Both the position numbers and the translations under genes were made by a program. Below the pieces are notes generated by a model, which saw only the letters and a program-made list of their open reading frames with translations, had not been told where the DNA came from and did not search any database. 64,000 bases of DNA from Heliophilum fasciatum (GTDB lineage: Bacteria; Bacillota; Desulfitobacteriia; Heliobacteriales; Heliobacteriaceae): positions 1 through 64,000 of the forward strand of contig NZ_SLXT01000005.1 in NCBI RefSeq assembly GCF_004341395.1, given 5' to 3'. Shown here piece by piece: positions 41,939-50,560 of this stretch (position 1 is its first letter; each line of letters starts with the position of its first letter).

Positions 41939-42367
41939 GTGGACAAGGAGGTCAATCAGGCTGGGCCTGGATTGCAACATAAGGACGGAAAAGCAATTCA
42001 TTCACGAGGGATGACGTTGCTGGAAGTCATGGCGGCCCTGCTGATGTTATTGATCATCGCAGGGCCTTTTTTTTCGGCACTGTTAAATAGTGAGCAGATG
42101 ACCCGAAAGACGGGGAAAGAAGCGAAAGCGCTGTTCGTGGCAGCGGCGCTTTTGGAATCTAAGGTAGCTGAAATCCATCGTGATGAGCGCCATGCTGTGC
42201 CGGGATTGCCGCTGGGAATGACGATACCGGAAGGATTCAACGGTGAGGTCCAGGTGGAAGCGCTGTTCGGCGGTACGATGGGGCGGCTTTGGGCGGTGAC
42301 AGCCGTGGTAGCAAGCCCCGGCGGACGACCTTGTCGGTTGACGACATGGGTTACACCACGAGGGTAA
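41939..42367 (+). CDS. Pseudopilin, GspI/PilV-like
   Basis: This 142-residue protein has the unusually long, polar leader MDKEVNQAGPGLQHKDGKAIHSRG before MTLLEVMAALLMLLIIAGPF, with glutamate at +5 relative to the cleavage site. The helix is followed by ALFVAAALLESKVAEI, the GspI/PilV pattern. The C-terminus closes with LTTWVTPRG, similar to VTVRW-ATYVTPR in the PilV-like protein at 15003-15518. A repeat tract lies directly after the stop. Confidence 0.72.
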   Translation: MDKEVNQAGPGLQHKDGKAIHSRGMTLLEVMAALLMLLIIAGPFFSALLNSEQMTRKTGKEAKALFVAAALLESKVAEIHRDERHAVPGLPLGMTIPEGFNGEVQVEALFGGTMGRLWAVTAVVASPGGRPCRLTTWVTPRG

Positions 42368-42371
42368 GATG

Positions 42372-42466
42372 AGGGAGAGAGGGAGAGAGGGAGAGTGAGA
42401 GAGTGAGAGAGTGAGAGAGTGAGAGAGTGAGAGAGTGAGAGAGTGAGAGAGAGTGTGAGTGGGGGG
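42372..42466 (+). repeat. GTGAGAGA microsatellite between pseudopilin genes
   Basis: Seven perfect GTGAGAGA units follow several GGGAGAGA units, between the GspI-like stop (42367) and the GspK-like start (42484). The tract lies outside any plausible gene on the plus strand and ends next to the ribosome site of the next gene. Confidence 0.92.
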
Positions 42467-42483
42467 AGGGAGAACTGGTTAGG

Positions 42484-43056
42484 ATGAAAGACAAAAGGCA
42501 GACGGGTATGGTGCTGCTTCATCTGATGGTGTTAATTGCAGTCATGATGGTGGCCATGGCCGGTGTGGTGTTGATGAGTTCGGCCATGCGGATGGGCCTG
42601 CGTGACGACGAAAAAACCAAGCAAATGCAGTATGCTGCAGAAGCGGGATTGGAGGCGGCGCTGGCGATTTTGAATCGCGAAGCGGCGGCAGGACAAGATC
42701 TGACCGATTGGAATAAGACAGCGCTTCAGGCGCTTTTGAATACGCTGCAAGCACAAGCCCTGCCGATCGAAGGAATCTCCCTTACATGGACGGTAACATC
42801 GAGCTTATTGCAGCCGGGGTGGGTCATCATCGTGGAGGCTCGCAAAGATCAAGCGTGGTTGGCCGTCGCCCGCGATATGGTAGTCCATACGACAACGGAG
42901 GGGAGCAAAGTACGGTTGATCAACCAGCGTGAGCCGATGAATCCAGGAGGTGCATGGCTTGGGGCGATGGGAGCGGGGTTTTTCCCTGCCGGAAGTGATG
43001 GTCGTGGTCTCAATTATCGGGTTACTGGCGGGGACGGTTTTTCCTACGTACTATGA
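42484..43056 (+). CDS. Pseudopilin, GspK/PilX-like
   Basis: This 190-residue protein has the N-terminus KDKRQTGMVLLHLMVLIAVMMVAMAGVVLMSSA, a prepilin-like helix with no glutamate at +5, followed by MQYAAEAGLEAALAILNRE, the AEAGLE signature of GspK/PilX. The last 33 residues are encoded within the next gene in another frame and look unrelated to the family. The true C-terminus may thus result from an extended overlap or an old frameshift. The ribosome site is probably GGAGGGAG at about 42465-42472. Confidence 0.68.
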   Translation: MKDKRQTGMVLLHLMVLIAVMMVAMAGVVLMSSAMRMGLRDDEKTKQMQYAAEAGLEAALAILNREAAAGQDLTDWNKTALQALLNTLQAQALPIEGISLTWTVTSSLLQPGWVIIVEARKDQAWLAVARDMVVHTTTEGSKVRLINQREPMNPGGAWLGAMGAGFFPAGSDGRGLNYRVTGGDGFSYVL

Positions 43057-43444
43057 ATGGTTCCGGGAGCAACGATTGATGCTGGCAGCGCGGCAGGTGC
43101 AAGCTGATTTTTTATGGGCTCGTGATCAGGCGGTGGCCCAACGTGCTTCCTATACGCTGATTTTTCGGCGTAATACGGCCAACTATTCCGTGCTGCGAGT
43201 CAATCAGACGTTACGCCAGACGGTATTAGAAAATGGCATTAAAATTGCCCAGACGACCTTTAATGCCGGGACGCTCTGGCAGGATCGTTTTATCTTTACC
43301 GAAGACGGTCGGGCTCGCCTGCCCGGTATGGGCGGAACGGTGACGCTGACGGACGGTCGTGGGCGCTCACGGTATGTGGTGATTTCGCGAAGCGGTCGTG
43401 TGCGAATCGACCGGCAAGCGCCGCGCAGTGATCAGGAGCTATAA
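42959..43444 (+). CDS. Pseudopilin, GspH/FimT-like
   Basis: This 161-residue protein has WERG/FSLPEVMVVVSIIGLLAGTVFP, a glutamate at +5, and then the FimT/GspH pattern: LMLAARQVQADFLWARDQAVAQRASYTLIF and a C-terminal IFTEDGRARLPGMGG...LTDGRGRSRYVVISRSGRVRI beta region. TTG at 42959 is chosen because AGGAGG (42945-42950) overlaps the alternative GTG at 42950. The gene begins inside the preceding one (98-base overlap). Confidence 0.75.
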   Translation: MGRWERGFSLPEVMVVVSIIGLLAGTVFPTYYEWFREQRLMLAARQVQADFLWARDQAVAQRASYTLIFRRNTANYSVLRVNQTLRQTVLENGIKIAQTTFNAGTLWQDRFIFTEDGRARLPGMGGTVTLTDGRGRSRYVVISRSGRVRIDRQAPRSDQEL

Positions 43445-43495
43445 AGAGGAGCTATAAAGAGTGGCTGTACAGGTAGTAGGCAGGATGGGATACAT

Positions 43496-44032
43496 ATGGT
43501 CAGATACACGGGGAAAAGTGCAGACGGACGTAACGGCTTTACGCTCATTGAAGTGGTGTTGGTGGTGCTGTTAGTGAGTACGGTGCTGGCATTGGCCTGG
43601 CCCTTGGTGACCAACAGTCAGGTAGCGTGGCGGGGGCAAACGCATCAATATGAAGTGGTCTACGGCGCCCGTTGGGTATTGCATTGGCTGGCGGCGGATC
43701 TGCGCGGGGCCAAGCAAGTCGATCTCACTGTACCGGGACAGTTATCGTGCCTGTCTTTGGTGACCTATCCCCTGGATGCTAACGGTAAACCGGTGGCGCC
43801 GGCCTGGGTCTCCGTCGCCTATCGTCTGGGCACCGACGGGGTGGTGCGGCGCAGGGTGGGAGCGGACGAAAAACCGTTGGCCTCTGGCATCGATAAGTTG
43901 GCTTTTCGCACAGTGGGCCAAGGAGACGGGGGCGAACTGCTGGTAGAGATCGCTGTAAAAGGCAATGAAGCTGGCAGGAAGCGCTATCCATCTGTCGAAT
44001 TGATCACACGGGTAATGACGCGTGGTATCTAG
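43496..44032 (+). CDS. Pseudopilin, GspJ/PilW-like
   Basis: This 178-residue protein has RNG/FTLIEVVLVVLLVSTVLALAWP, a glutamate at +5, and the GspJ-like post-helix segment (WVLHWLAADLRGAKQV). Later strands such as LSLVTYPLD and IDKLAFRTV fit the family. Together with the GspG-, I-, K- and H-like genes it gives a full pseudopilin set for the ATPase and platform at the start of this locus. The start is ATG at 43496. Confidence 0.72.
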   Translation: MVRYTGKSADGRNGFTLIEVVLVVLLVSTVLALAWPLVTNSQVAWRGQTHQYEVVYGARWVLHWLAADLRGAKQVDLTVPGQLSCLSLVTYPLDANGKPVAPAWVSVAYRLGTDGVVRRRVGADEKPLASGIDKLAFRTVGQGDGGELLVEIAVKGNEAGRKRYPSVELITRVMTRGI

Positions 44033-44146
44033 CGTCGTTCTGACTTGATTCCTGAAGAGCGGGAATTCTATGCGAGTCAGGCTAATCATTTTTCGCTGAT
44101 GGGACCGCTTGGGCGGGAGATTGGTAAAAGGGATGGTGGACCAGAG

Positions 44147-45637
44147 ATGGAGTGGTTGGATCGGCCCGGTAAAGAAGCATTGCAGAACGTATTGCAAGTG
44201 GCTATGCAGCATGGCGGCGATTTTGCCGATATTTTTGTTGAGAAAAAGGTATCGCAAGGGATTGGCTGTGAAGATGATAAGATCGAACGGCTTAGTTCCG
44301 GTGTCGATGTAGGCGCAGGTATTCGCGTTATCGCCGGTGAAGCGACGGCCTATGCTTACACGAATGACTTGACGGTAGAAGGACTGACCCAGGCAGCGCA
44401 GGTGGCCAGCCATGCGGCGCAAGGCGGAGCGCAGGGGCAAGTGGTTGATCTGCGGCCGGCTCTTTCGCCGGTGGACTTAACGGTGGAATTGCCGCCGGAT
44501 CAAGTGACGGTCGATGATAAGGTGGCCCATGTACTGCGGGCAAACCAGCAGGCGCGGTCGATGGATGAACGGATCAAACAAGTGTCGGTGATGTATGCCG
44601 ATGTGGTGCAAGCGGTGACCGTGGCCAACTCCGAAGGTGTGTATATGGAAGATGAGCGGGTCCGTTCCCGCTTTGTTGTTCATGCGGTGGCCGCCGGTGA
44701 CAGCGGGATTCAAACGGGCTACGAGTCGCTCGGTGGGACCGTCGGCTTCGAACTGTTTCGTGAAAAAGAGCCGGAAGCGGTGGCGCAGGCGGCGGTGAAC
44801 CGGGCGCTGTTGCTTTTATCAGCCCAACCGGCGCCGACGGGCAAGATGCCGGTGGTCATGGCTGGTTCTGCCGGCGGGACGATGGTTCATGAAGCGTGCG
44901 GTCATGGGCTGGAAGCCGATCTGGTGCAAAAAGGTTTGTCGGTCTACGGCGGCAAGCTGGGGCAATCGGTCGCTTCGCCATTAGTGACGGTGATCGATGA
45001 CGGTACGCTGGCCGGCAAATACGGGGCGCTGCGTTTTGATGATGAAGGTACGCCGGGGCAGCGAACGGTGTTGATCGAAGAAGGCGAACTCAAAGGCTAT
45101 ATGTATGATCGCTTTACCGCAGCCAAAGAAAAACGGGCATCCACAGGCAATGGTCGGCGTGAGTCGTACCAGCACAAGCCGATTCCCCGGATGACCAATA
45201 CGATCATTGCACCCGGCAAGGAAGACCCGACGGCGATCATCAAAGATACGCCACGGGGCTTACTGGTCACGCGGATGGGCGGAGGTCAAGTCAACACGAC
45301 GACCGGTGATTTTGTCTTTGATGTGGCCGAAGGGTACCTGATCGAAAAGGGCGAAGTGACCCATGCCGTGCGCGGTGCTACCTTGACGGGTAACGGACCG
45401 GAAGCGTTAAAAGTGGTGGATCGGGTCGGCTCTGATCTGGGCTTTGCCATCGGCACTTGCGGCAAAGATGGGCAAGGGGTGCCCGTTGCCGATGCGCAGC
45501 CGACGATGCGGATGAAGTCGCTCATCGTCGGTGGAACCGGTGCTGCTGAACCGAGTGGTCCGCAGATTCGGCGGATTGAGGCAATGCCCTGGAACGAAGA
45601 TGTTGATGGTGGTTACGGACGGATTCGCCGCCGCTAG
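44147..45637 (+). CDS. tldD: Metalloprotease TldD
   Basis: TldD pairs with TldE to form a zinc protease that degrades unfolded peptides; relatives mature microcin B17 and other peptides. The 496-residue protein has the TldD signature DFADIFVEKKVSQGIGCED, and the zinc motif HEACGH with the following GLEAD (about residue 248), plus NGRRESY and the NTTTGDFVFDVAEGYLIEKGE segment. ATG 44147 gives a length near the family norm (about 460-480); the longer frame from 44045 has no ribosome site. It precedes tldE by 28 bases. Confidence 0.88.
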   Translation: MEWLDRPGKEALQNVLQVAMQHGGDFADIFVEKKVSQGIGCEDDKIERLSSGVDVGAGIRVIAGEATAYAYTNDLTVEGLTQAAQVASHAAQGGAQGQVVDLRPALSPVDLTVELPPDQVTVDDKVAHVLRANQQARSMDERIKQVSVMYADVVQAVTVANSEGVYMEDERVRSRFVVHAVAAGDSGIQTGYESLGGTVGFELFREKEPEAVAQAAVNRALLLLSAQPAPTGKMPVVMAGSAGGTMVHEACGHGLEADLVQKGLSVYGGKLGQSVASPLVTVIDDGTLAGKYGALRFDDEGTPGQRTVLIEEGELKGYMYDRFTAAKEKRASTGNGRRESYQHKPIPRMTNTIIAPGKEDPTAIIKDTPRGLLVTRMGGGQVNTTTGDFVFDVAEGYLIEKGEVTHAVRGATLTGNGPEALKVVDRVGSDLGFAIGTCGKDGQGVPVADAQPTMRMKSLIVGGTGAAEPSGPQIRRIEAMPWNEDVDGGYGRIRRR

Positions 45638-45665
45638 ACGGCCGGGATATGAGGGAGGTTGATCG

Positions 45666-47012
45666 TTGTTGAGCGGAACGGTGATGAGTGACCTGGCGCG
45701 CCGGATGGTGGCGCAGGCTACACAAAAAGGTGCAGCCATGGCCGAGGCCTATGGGCTGCACAGCAAGGAGTTATCGATTGAAGTCGCGCAGGGCGCTGTG
45801 GAGACGATGAAACAAGCGGAGGATCGCGGCTTGGGGCTGCGGGTTTTTGCTAACGGCCGCATGGGCTATGCCTTTACATCGGATCTGACGGAAGGGGCGC
45901 TGGCTTTGACGGTGGAGCAGGCACTGGCCAACGCCACCTATACGGCGGCCGATCCCTATCATGCGTTGCCGGTACCGGTGGAGAAGTATCCCGATGTGGT
46001 GACGTTTGACGGTTCCCTTGATGCTACGGCGGTGGAAGCGAAAATCGCCCTGGCCAAGGAGATGGAGGCCATTGCCAAGGCGACCGATAAGCGGATCAAG
46101 ATTACGGAGCGTTCCGCTTATCAAGATGCCCAATATCATGTGTCGATCGTCAATTCCCGCGGTATCGATGTCGCTTATCGCGGCTCTTATTGTGGGGCTT
46201 ACTTGTTCTTGGTGGCTGAGGAAAACGGCGAAAGTCAAACGGGCTTTTCTTTTTCCTACGGCCGCGGATTTGGTGACTTGCAACCGCAAAAAGTGGGCCG
46301 GGAAGCGGCGGAACATGCGGTGCGCATGTTGGGTGCGAAACCGCTGGCGGCCAAGCGGGCGCCAGTTGTGTTTGACCCGCGGGTGATGACGCAATTTCTC
46401 GGTGTGCTGGCGCCGACGTTGACGGCGGAAGCGGTGCAAAAAGGCAAGTCGATGTTTGCTGGGCAGTTAACTAAGACGGTGGCTTCGCCGCTGGTGACGC
46501 TGATCGATGACGGCCGTTTGCCGGAAGGGATCGCTTCGGCACCTTTTGACGGCGAAGGGGTGCCTACATCGCGCACGGTGCTGATGGATCAGGGCGTCTT
46601 GCAGACCTATCTTTATAACTCCTATACGGCGGCCAAGGATCGCACCGCGTCCACGGGCAATGGGGTGCGGGGATCGTTTAAAGGCACGCCGGAAGTGGGC
46701 ACGACGAACTTTTTCCTCGATGCGGGGACGCTGACGCCGGAAGCGTTGATTGGTGACGTGGAGGATGGCATTTATGTGACCGAAGTGATGGGGATGCATA
46801 CGGCCAATCCGATCTCCGGTGATTTTTCGGTAGGCGCTGCCGGATTGTGCATTGAAAAGGGCGTTTTGGCGCGGCCTTTTCGCGGGGCGGCCATTGCTGG
46901 GAATTTGCATGAGTTGCTGATGGCCATTGACGGTGTTGGGGCCGATTTGACCTTTTTCGGCGGTAAGGGTGCGCCGACGGTGCGGATCCGGGAGATGGCG
47001 ATCAGCGGGTAG
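45666..47012 (+). CDS. tldE: TldE/PmbA, partner of TldD
   Basis: This 448-residue protein is homologous to TldD but lacks the HExxxH zinc motif, as expected for TldE/PmbA. Features are MAEAYGLHSKELSIEVAQGAVE near the start, GLGLRVFANGRMGYAFTSDL, NGVRGSFKGTPEVGTTNFFLD, and the closing region MHTANPISGDFSVGAAGLCIEKG. The start is TTG at 45666 behind GGGAGG, or ATG at 45684. Which peptide the pair processes here is unknown; no bacteriocin precursor is adjacent. Confidence 0.88.
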   Translation: MLSGTVMSDLARRMVAQATQKGAAMAEAYGLHSKELSIEVAQGAVETMKQAEDRGLGLRVFANGRMGYAFTSDLTEGALALTVEQALANATYTAADPYHALPVPVEKYPDVVTFDGSLDATAVEAKIALAKEMEAIAKATDKRIKITERSAYQDAQYHVSIVNSRGIDVAYRGSYCGAYLFLVAEENGESQTGFSFSYGRGFGDLQPQKVGREAAEHAVRMLGAKPLAAKRAPVVFDPRVMTQFLGVLAPTLTAEAVQKGKSMFAGQLTKTVASPLVTLIDDGRLPEGIASAPFDGEGVPTSRTVLMDQGVLQTYLYNSYTAAKDRTASTGNGVRGSFKGTPEVGTTNFFLDAGTLTPEALIGDVEDGIYVTEVMGMHTANPISGDFSVGAAGLCIEKGVLARPFRGAAIAGNLHELLMAIDGVGADLTFFGGKGAPTVRIREMAISG

Positions 47013-47141
47013 GTCTAGTCGGTGGGTAAGCTGCAACAGTAGTTAAAGGTCAAGGTAAAGAAGGAAGATAAAAAAGATAAAATATTGAATTAAATCGCCT
47101 TGTTGTATTTTGAAAGAAGCGATCGGAACGGGGTACGAGTA

Positions 47142-47588
47142 ATGGCAAAACGGGTACTGTTGATCAATGGGCCAAATCTCAATCTTCTGGGGCGGCGTGA
47201 ACCGGCGGTTTACGGGGCGACAACGCTGGCTGAGATTGAAGCGGCCGTTGTGGCCCAAGGCAAAACGTGGGGCTGGCAGGTGGACTGTTTTCAGTCCAAT
47301 CATGAGGGGGCGCTGATCGACAGGATTCATGCTGCCATGGGTGAGGTTGATTTCTTGATCATCAATCCCGGCGGCTATACCCATACATCGGTGGCGCTGC
47401 GCGATGCTGTGGCCGGGACGGCGATTCCGACAATCGAAGTGCATATGTCGAACATTCACGCCCGGGAAGCCTTTCGCCATGTATCGATGGTGGCACCGGT
47501 GGCCATCGGCCAGATCTGTGGCTTTGGGGCAGACGGGTATCGCTTGGCCATGGAAGCGGCGCGGGGCTGGTTAAAGGAGACGAGTTGA
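47142..47588 (+). CDS. aroQ: Type II 3-dehydroquinate dehydratase AroQ
   Basis: AroQ dehydrates 3-dehydroquinate to 3-dehydroshikimate, linking AroB and AroE. The 148-residue length is typical. Motifs are [20 protein letters not shown] with the catalytic tyrosine, [33 protein letters not shown], and [20 protein letters not shown] 47142 is chosen; an upstream TTG frame has no conserved sequence. It overlaps the next start by four bases. It sits 9 kb from the other aro genes. Confidence 0.94.
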   Translation: MAKRVLLINGPNLNLLGRREPAVYGATTLAEIEAAVVAQGKTWGWQVDCFQSNHEGALIDRIHAAMGEVDFLIINPGGYTHTSVALRDAVAGTAIPTIEVHMSNIHAREAFRHVSMVAPVAIGQICGFGADGYRLAMEAARGWLKETS

Positions 47589-48661
47589 TGATGCGATCGC
47601 GATTGGAGCGGTTGCGGGCGGCGTGGGATGAGGGCGTTGATGCTTATCTGATTACGCAGCCGCAGAACCGCCGCTATTTGTCGGGCTTTACCGGATCGGA
47701 CGGAGCACTGCTGGTGACGCGCGATCAAGCGCTGGTGGTGACCGATTTTCGTTACTGGGATCAAGTGCGCGCCGAATGTGCCGGTTGGCAGTTGGTGGAG
47801 CAGCGCGGTGCGTGGAAGGAATGCCTGGCCGATCTGATCAGCGAGCAGGGCTGGTCCCGTGTGGCGCTGGAAGCCGATGTGGTGACGCTACGGCAAAAGC
47901 AGTTGTGGCAGCAAGCGGTTGATCCGGCGGTGCAGTGGGTGGAAAAGGTGGGTACCGTGGAAGCGCTACGGGCGATTAAAGATGAAGCGGAGCAAGCGGC
48001 CATTGCCCGGGCGGTTGAACTGGCGGATCGCGGCTTTGATTATCTGCTGGGCTTTTTGCGTCCCGGGGTGACGGAACGGGAAGTGGCGATAGAGCTAGAG
48101 TTTTTCTTGCGCCGGCAGGGGGCGCAGGGGATTTCTTTTGACTTCATTGTCGCTTCCGGCGCGCGCGGTGCTTTGCCGCACGGTGTGGCTTCTAATAAAG
48201 TGCTAGCGGAAGGCGACATGGTCACCTTCGATTACGGCTGTGTTCTCGACGGTTACTGCTCCGATACGACGCGGACCGTCGTCTTGGGGTCGGCGTCGCC
48301 GGAGCAGCGCAGGGTCTATAGCACGGTCTTGGAAGCGCAGTTGGCGGCGCTGGCTGGGATTCGAGCGGGGGTCACGGGGCAGGCGGTTGATCGCCTGGCG
48401 CGGGATGTGATTGAACGGGCCGGTTATGGGGAGCGCTTTGGTCACGGTACCGGTCATGGCGTCGGACTGGTCGTTCATGAAGCGCCGCGCTTGTCGCCGT
48501 TATCGTCGGATACGCTGGAATCGGGGCAAGTCGTCACTGTCGAGCCGGGGATTTATCTGCCAGGCTGGGGTGGTGTGCGCATCGAAGATATGGTGATCGT
48601 GCGCGATGGCGGATGTATGATCCTGACGCAAGCTCCCAAAGAATTGATGGAAATTCGCTGA
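47585..48661 (+). CDS. Xaa-Pro aminopeptidase-like M24B metallopeptidase
   Basis: This 358-residue protein has an N-terminal creatinase-like domain ([22 protein letters not shown]) and a pita-bread M24 domain with metal ligands visible in [19 protein letters not shown] (two aspartates), [16 protein letters not shown] (histidine) and [20 protein letters not shown] (two glutamates). It is the peptidase usually found between aroQ and efp in Clostridia and Bacilli (YqhT type). It starts with ATGATG overlapping the aroQ stop. Confidence 0.9.
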   Translation: MMMRSRLERLRAAWDEGVDAYLITQPQNRRYLSGFTGSDGALLVTRDQALVVTDFRYWDQVRAECAGWQLVEQRGAWKECLADLISEQGWSRVALEADVVTLRQKQLWQQAVDPAVQWVEKVGTVEALRAIKDEAEQAAIARAVELADRGFDYLLGFLRPGVTEREVAIELEFFLRRQGAQGISFDFIVASGARGALPHGVASNKVLAEGDMVTFDYGCVLDGYCSDTTRTVVLGSASPEQRRVYSTVLEAQLAALAGIRAGVTGQAVDRLARDVIERAGYGERFGHGTGHGVGLVVHEAPRLSPLSSDTLESGQVVTVEPGIYLPGWGGVRIEDMVIVRDGGCMILTQAPKELMEIR

Positions 48662-48708
48662 TCCTCTATGATTTTTGCGGTTAGGGACTATCGTTTCGCG
48701 GTGACTAT

Positions 48709-48717
48709 TGATATACT
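48709..48717 (+). promoter_or_regulatory. Extended -10 promoter for efp
   Basis: TGATATACT at 48709-48717 is an extended -10 element (TGn plus TATACT) about 50 bases upstream of the efp start. No good -35 is present, which is common for extended -10 promoters. Confidence 0.5.
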
Positions 48718-48767
48718 ATTTCCATTGTGGACAATTCTTTGTGATAGCGAAGGGAGATTTTCGGGGC

Positions 48768-49328
48768 ATGATTTCATCGAATGATTTTCGTCCGGGAACG
48801 ACGATTGAGTTGGACGGCGATGCTTTCCAAGTCATCGAGTTTCAACATGTAAAGCCTGGCAAAGGTGCGGCCTTTGTGCGTACCAAGTTAAGAAATATCA
48901 AGTCCGGTTCGGTGGTGGAGCGGACTTTCCGTGCCGCTGAAAAAGTTCCCAAAGCGCGGATGGAGCGCCGGCAGATGCAGTATCTCTACAATGACGGTGA
49001 TTCCGAGTACACGTTCATGGATGTCGAGACTTTTGATCAAACGACGCTGCAAAAGTCGCAGATCGAAGAACAACTCAAGTTCTTGAAAGAGAACATGAAT
49101 GTTTCGATTTTGACCTGGAACGGCAATTTGATGGGCGTGGAACTGCCGAACACGGTGGAACTGCTTGTGGCTGAAACGGAACCAGGTGTGCGTGGCGATA
49201 CGGCCACCGGCGGCAGCAAGCCGGCTAAGTTGGAGACGGGCGCGATTGTGCAAGTGCCTTTCTTCATTAATGAAGGTGAAATGTTGATCATCGATACGCG
49301 GACGGGGAACTACGTTTCGCGGGCGTAA
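48768..49328 (+). CDS. efp: Translation elongation factor P
   Basis: EF-P relieves ribosome stalling at consecutive prolines. The 186-residue protein has the three-beta-barrel layout: [38 protein letters not shown] with the modified-loop lysine (PGKGA), domain [16 protein letters not shown], and domain [31 protein letters not shown] 48768 has AGGGAG about 11 bases upstream. It would help make the proline-rich GerQ and linker-rich proteins in this window. Confidence 0.95.
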   Translation: MISSNDFRPGTTIELDGDAFQVIEFQHVKPGKGAAFVRTKLRNIKSGSVVERTFRAAEKVPKARMERRQMQYLYNDGDSEYTFMDVETFDQTTLQKSQIEEQLKFLKENMNVSILTWNGNLMGVELPNTVELLVAETEPGVRGDTATGGSKPAKLETGAIVQVPFFINEGEMLIIDTRTGNYVSRA

Positions 49329-49351
49329 TGCGGGTGTAATAGCGATAATGT

Positions 49352-49406
49352 AAAAAATCCTCTCTGGAGGCGGGCTGTAAGGCCGGCGTACCGGAGAGGA
49401 TTTTTT
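49352..49406 (+). terminator. Terminator after efp (convergent with the Rpn gene)
   Basis: AAAAAATCCTCTC (49352-49364) pairs with GAGAGGATTTTTT (49394-49406) around a GC-rich inner stem. A-rich and T-rich flanks would allow action in both directions. Confidence 0.8.
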
Positions 49407-49456
49407 GTCATAGGAAGTACCGTATTTGTGGTCCCTGCAAGCAGACTGGGGAAGCG

Positions 49457-50371
49457 TCAAAGACCAAGCTCTTTTTTAATCTCGAGGACTTTCTCAAGTG
49501 GCAAATGACTAAGTTTTGCAACGGTTTCTACATCAAACTTATTATTCAAGGCGGTGATGGCAATTTCTTTGCGTACTTCTTCGCGGCCTTTTTCACGGCC
49601 CTCTTCGATGCCTTCTTTTCTACCTTTTTCAATGCCTTTTTCAATGCCTTTTTTGAAACCTTTTTCGATGCCTTTTTCCTCAAATTCTCGATAAAGTTCT
49701 TGAAAAGCGTTGGCCATTTGTAGCACCTCCATGATCTTTTCTTTTTCCGGACTCAATAGATTGCTGAAATTGGCGGCTGCCATGGTGCCGATTAGGTAGG
49801 CACTGTTATCTGAATGCTCCTGTTGTAAGGCTTCGGTGATTTTCCAGGCTGCTTGCGAGCGTTCTTGCGGTTTTTCAAACATCATCGGCAGAAGCATGAT
49901 GCGGAGCTTGTCTTGCGCATCCAATGGTTCGTGACGTTGGATTTTGATCAGCGCTCGCTCCAACTCATCAGCACCGTCAAAGTGACGGCTCAGGTGAATC
50001 ACATTCTGATGCGTAGTTAAGCTTCCAATGTTCAACGGTTCCGGAGTTTTTTGAATGCCGGCAGCGAAAATAACGATACGCCGGATGATCTTCTGCTGCT
50101 GCGCAAAGAGTTCCAAATCGTAGTGACCATAGCGAATTTGATCTGCAATGGTAGGTTCGCTCGACTCAAACTCCAAGTGTAGCAAACTGTCGTCTTCCAA
50201 GGCGAAGACAACATCCATGGTCTGATCCTTTACGTCAATGAGTGGTACATGCACTGGCAAGGCATCCACCACTTTCGGTAGTGCCAGATTGAAAAATTGC
50301 AACATTTCGCCGCGGAAGGTTACGGCCATCGATCGTAGCGTTATGTCTTTGTGATTCCTGGGAATACGCAT
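49457..50371 (-). CDS. Rpn family PD-(D/E)XK nuclease-like protein
   Basis: This 304-residue protein fits the Rpn/YhgA-like transposase-associated family (recombination-promoting nuclease). It has a nuclease-like core with DVVFALEDDSLLHLEFES, where the acidic residue and the ExE stretch resemble the PD-(D/E)XK active site, and QIRYGHYDLELF. The C-terminal tail is built of EKGIEKG units (about 215-265), a common ending in this family. The start is set at ATG 50371; the frame is open to 50398, but GGGAGGG at 50390-50397 is inside that stretch. It is reversed between efp and spoIIIAA, so it is probably an insertion. Confidence 0.72.
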   Translation of the reverse strand: MRIPRNHKDITLRSMAVTFRGEMLQFFNLALPKVVDALPVHVPLIDVKDQTMDVVFALEDDSLLHLEFESSEPTIADQIRYGHYDLELFAQQQKIIRRIVIFAAGIQKTPEPLNIGSLTTHQNVIHLSRHFDGADELERALIKIQRHEPLDAQDKLRIMLLPMMFEKPQERSQAAWKITEALQQEHSDNSAYLIGTMAAANFSNLLSPEKEKIMEVLQMANAFQELYREFEEKGIEKGFKKGIEKGIEKGRKEGIEEGREKGREEVRKEIAITALNNKFDVETVAKLSHLPLEKVLEIKKELGL

Positions 50372-50474
50372 ATCCTTATCGATATTTATCCCTCCCAAAA
50401 CGTATTTCTATTCCCTATTCTAGCATAGAAGATGTTTAATTTCCATAACCTGTTATTCTTTTAAAGGGCATATA

Positions 50475-50502
50475 GGACAGGGCGATACAATTCGCCCTGT
50501 CC
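50475..50502. other. Perfect 11-base stem-loop upstream of spoIIIAA
   Basis: GGACAGGGCGA (50475-50485) pairs with TCGCCCTGTCC (50492-50502) around TACAAT. Only a short T-run follows (ATTTTTGC). It lies between the divergent Rpn and spoIIIAA starts and may be a weak terminator or an upstream barrier. Confidence 0.5.
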
Positions 50503-50510
50503 ATTTTTGC

Positions 50511-50536
50511 ATAAAGTTGGAAACCGAGCATACCTT
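50511..50536 (+). promoter_or_regulatory. Candidate sigma-E promoter of the spoIIIA operon
   Basis: A -35-like ATAAAG at 50511 and CATACCTT at 50529-50536 are separated as in sigma-E promoters (ATA-N16-ATAnnnT). The spoIIIA operon is sigma-E controlled in Bacillus. The match to the -10 consensus has one difference. Confidence 0.4.
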
Positions 50537-50560
50537 TTTAGAGAAAGGGAGGGACGAGGT

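Noticed and set aside
43742-44440. 232-codon minus-strand open frame over the GspJ-like and tldD genes
   Set aside because: It spans two well-supported genes in antisense and has no conserved features.
44147-47012. Peptide-modification (bacteriocin) cluster around tldD-tldE
   Set aside because: TldD/E can mature peptides, but no small precursor, modification enzyme or exporter is adjacent; a housekeeping role is simpler.
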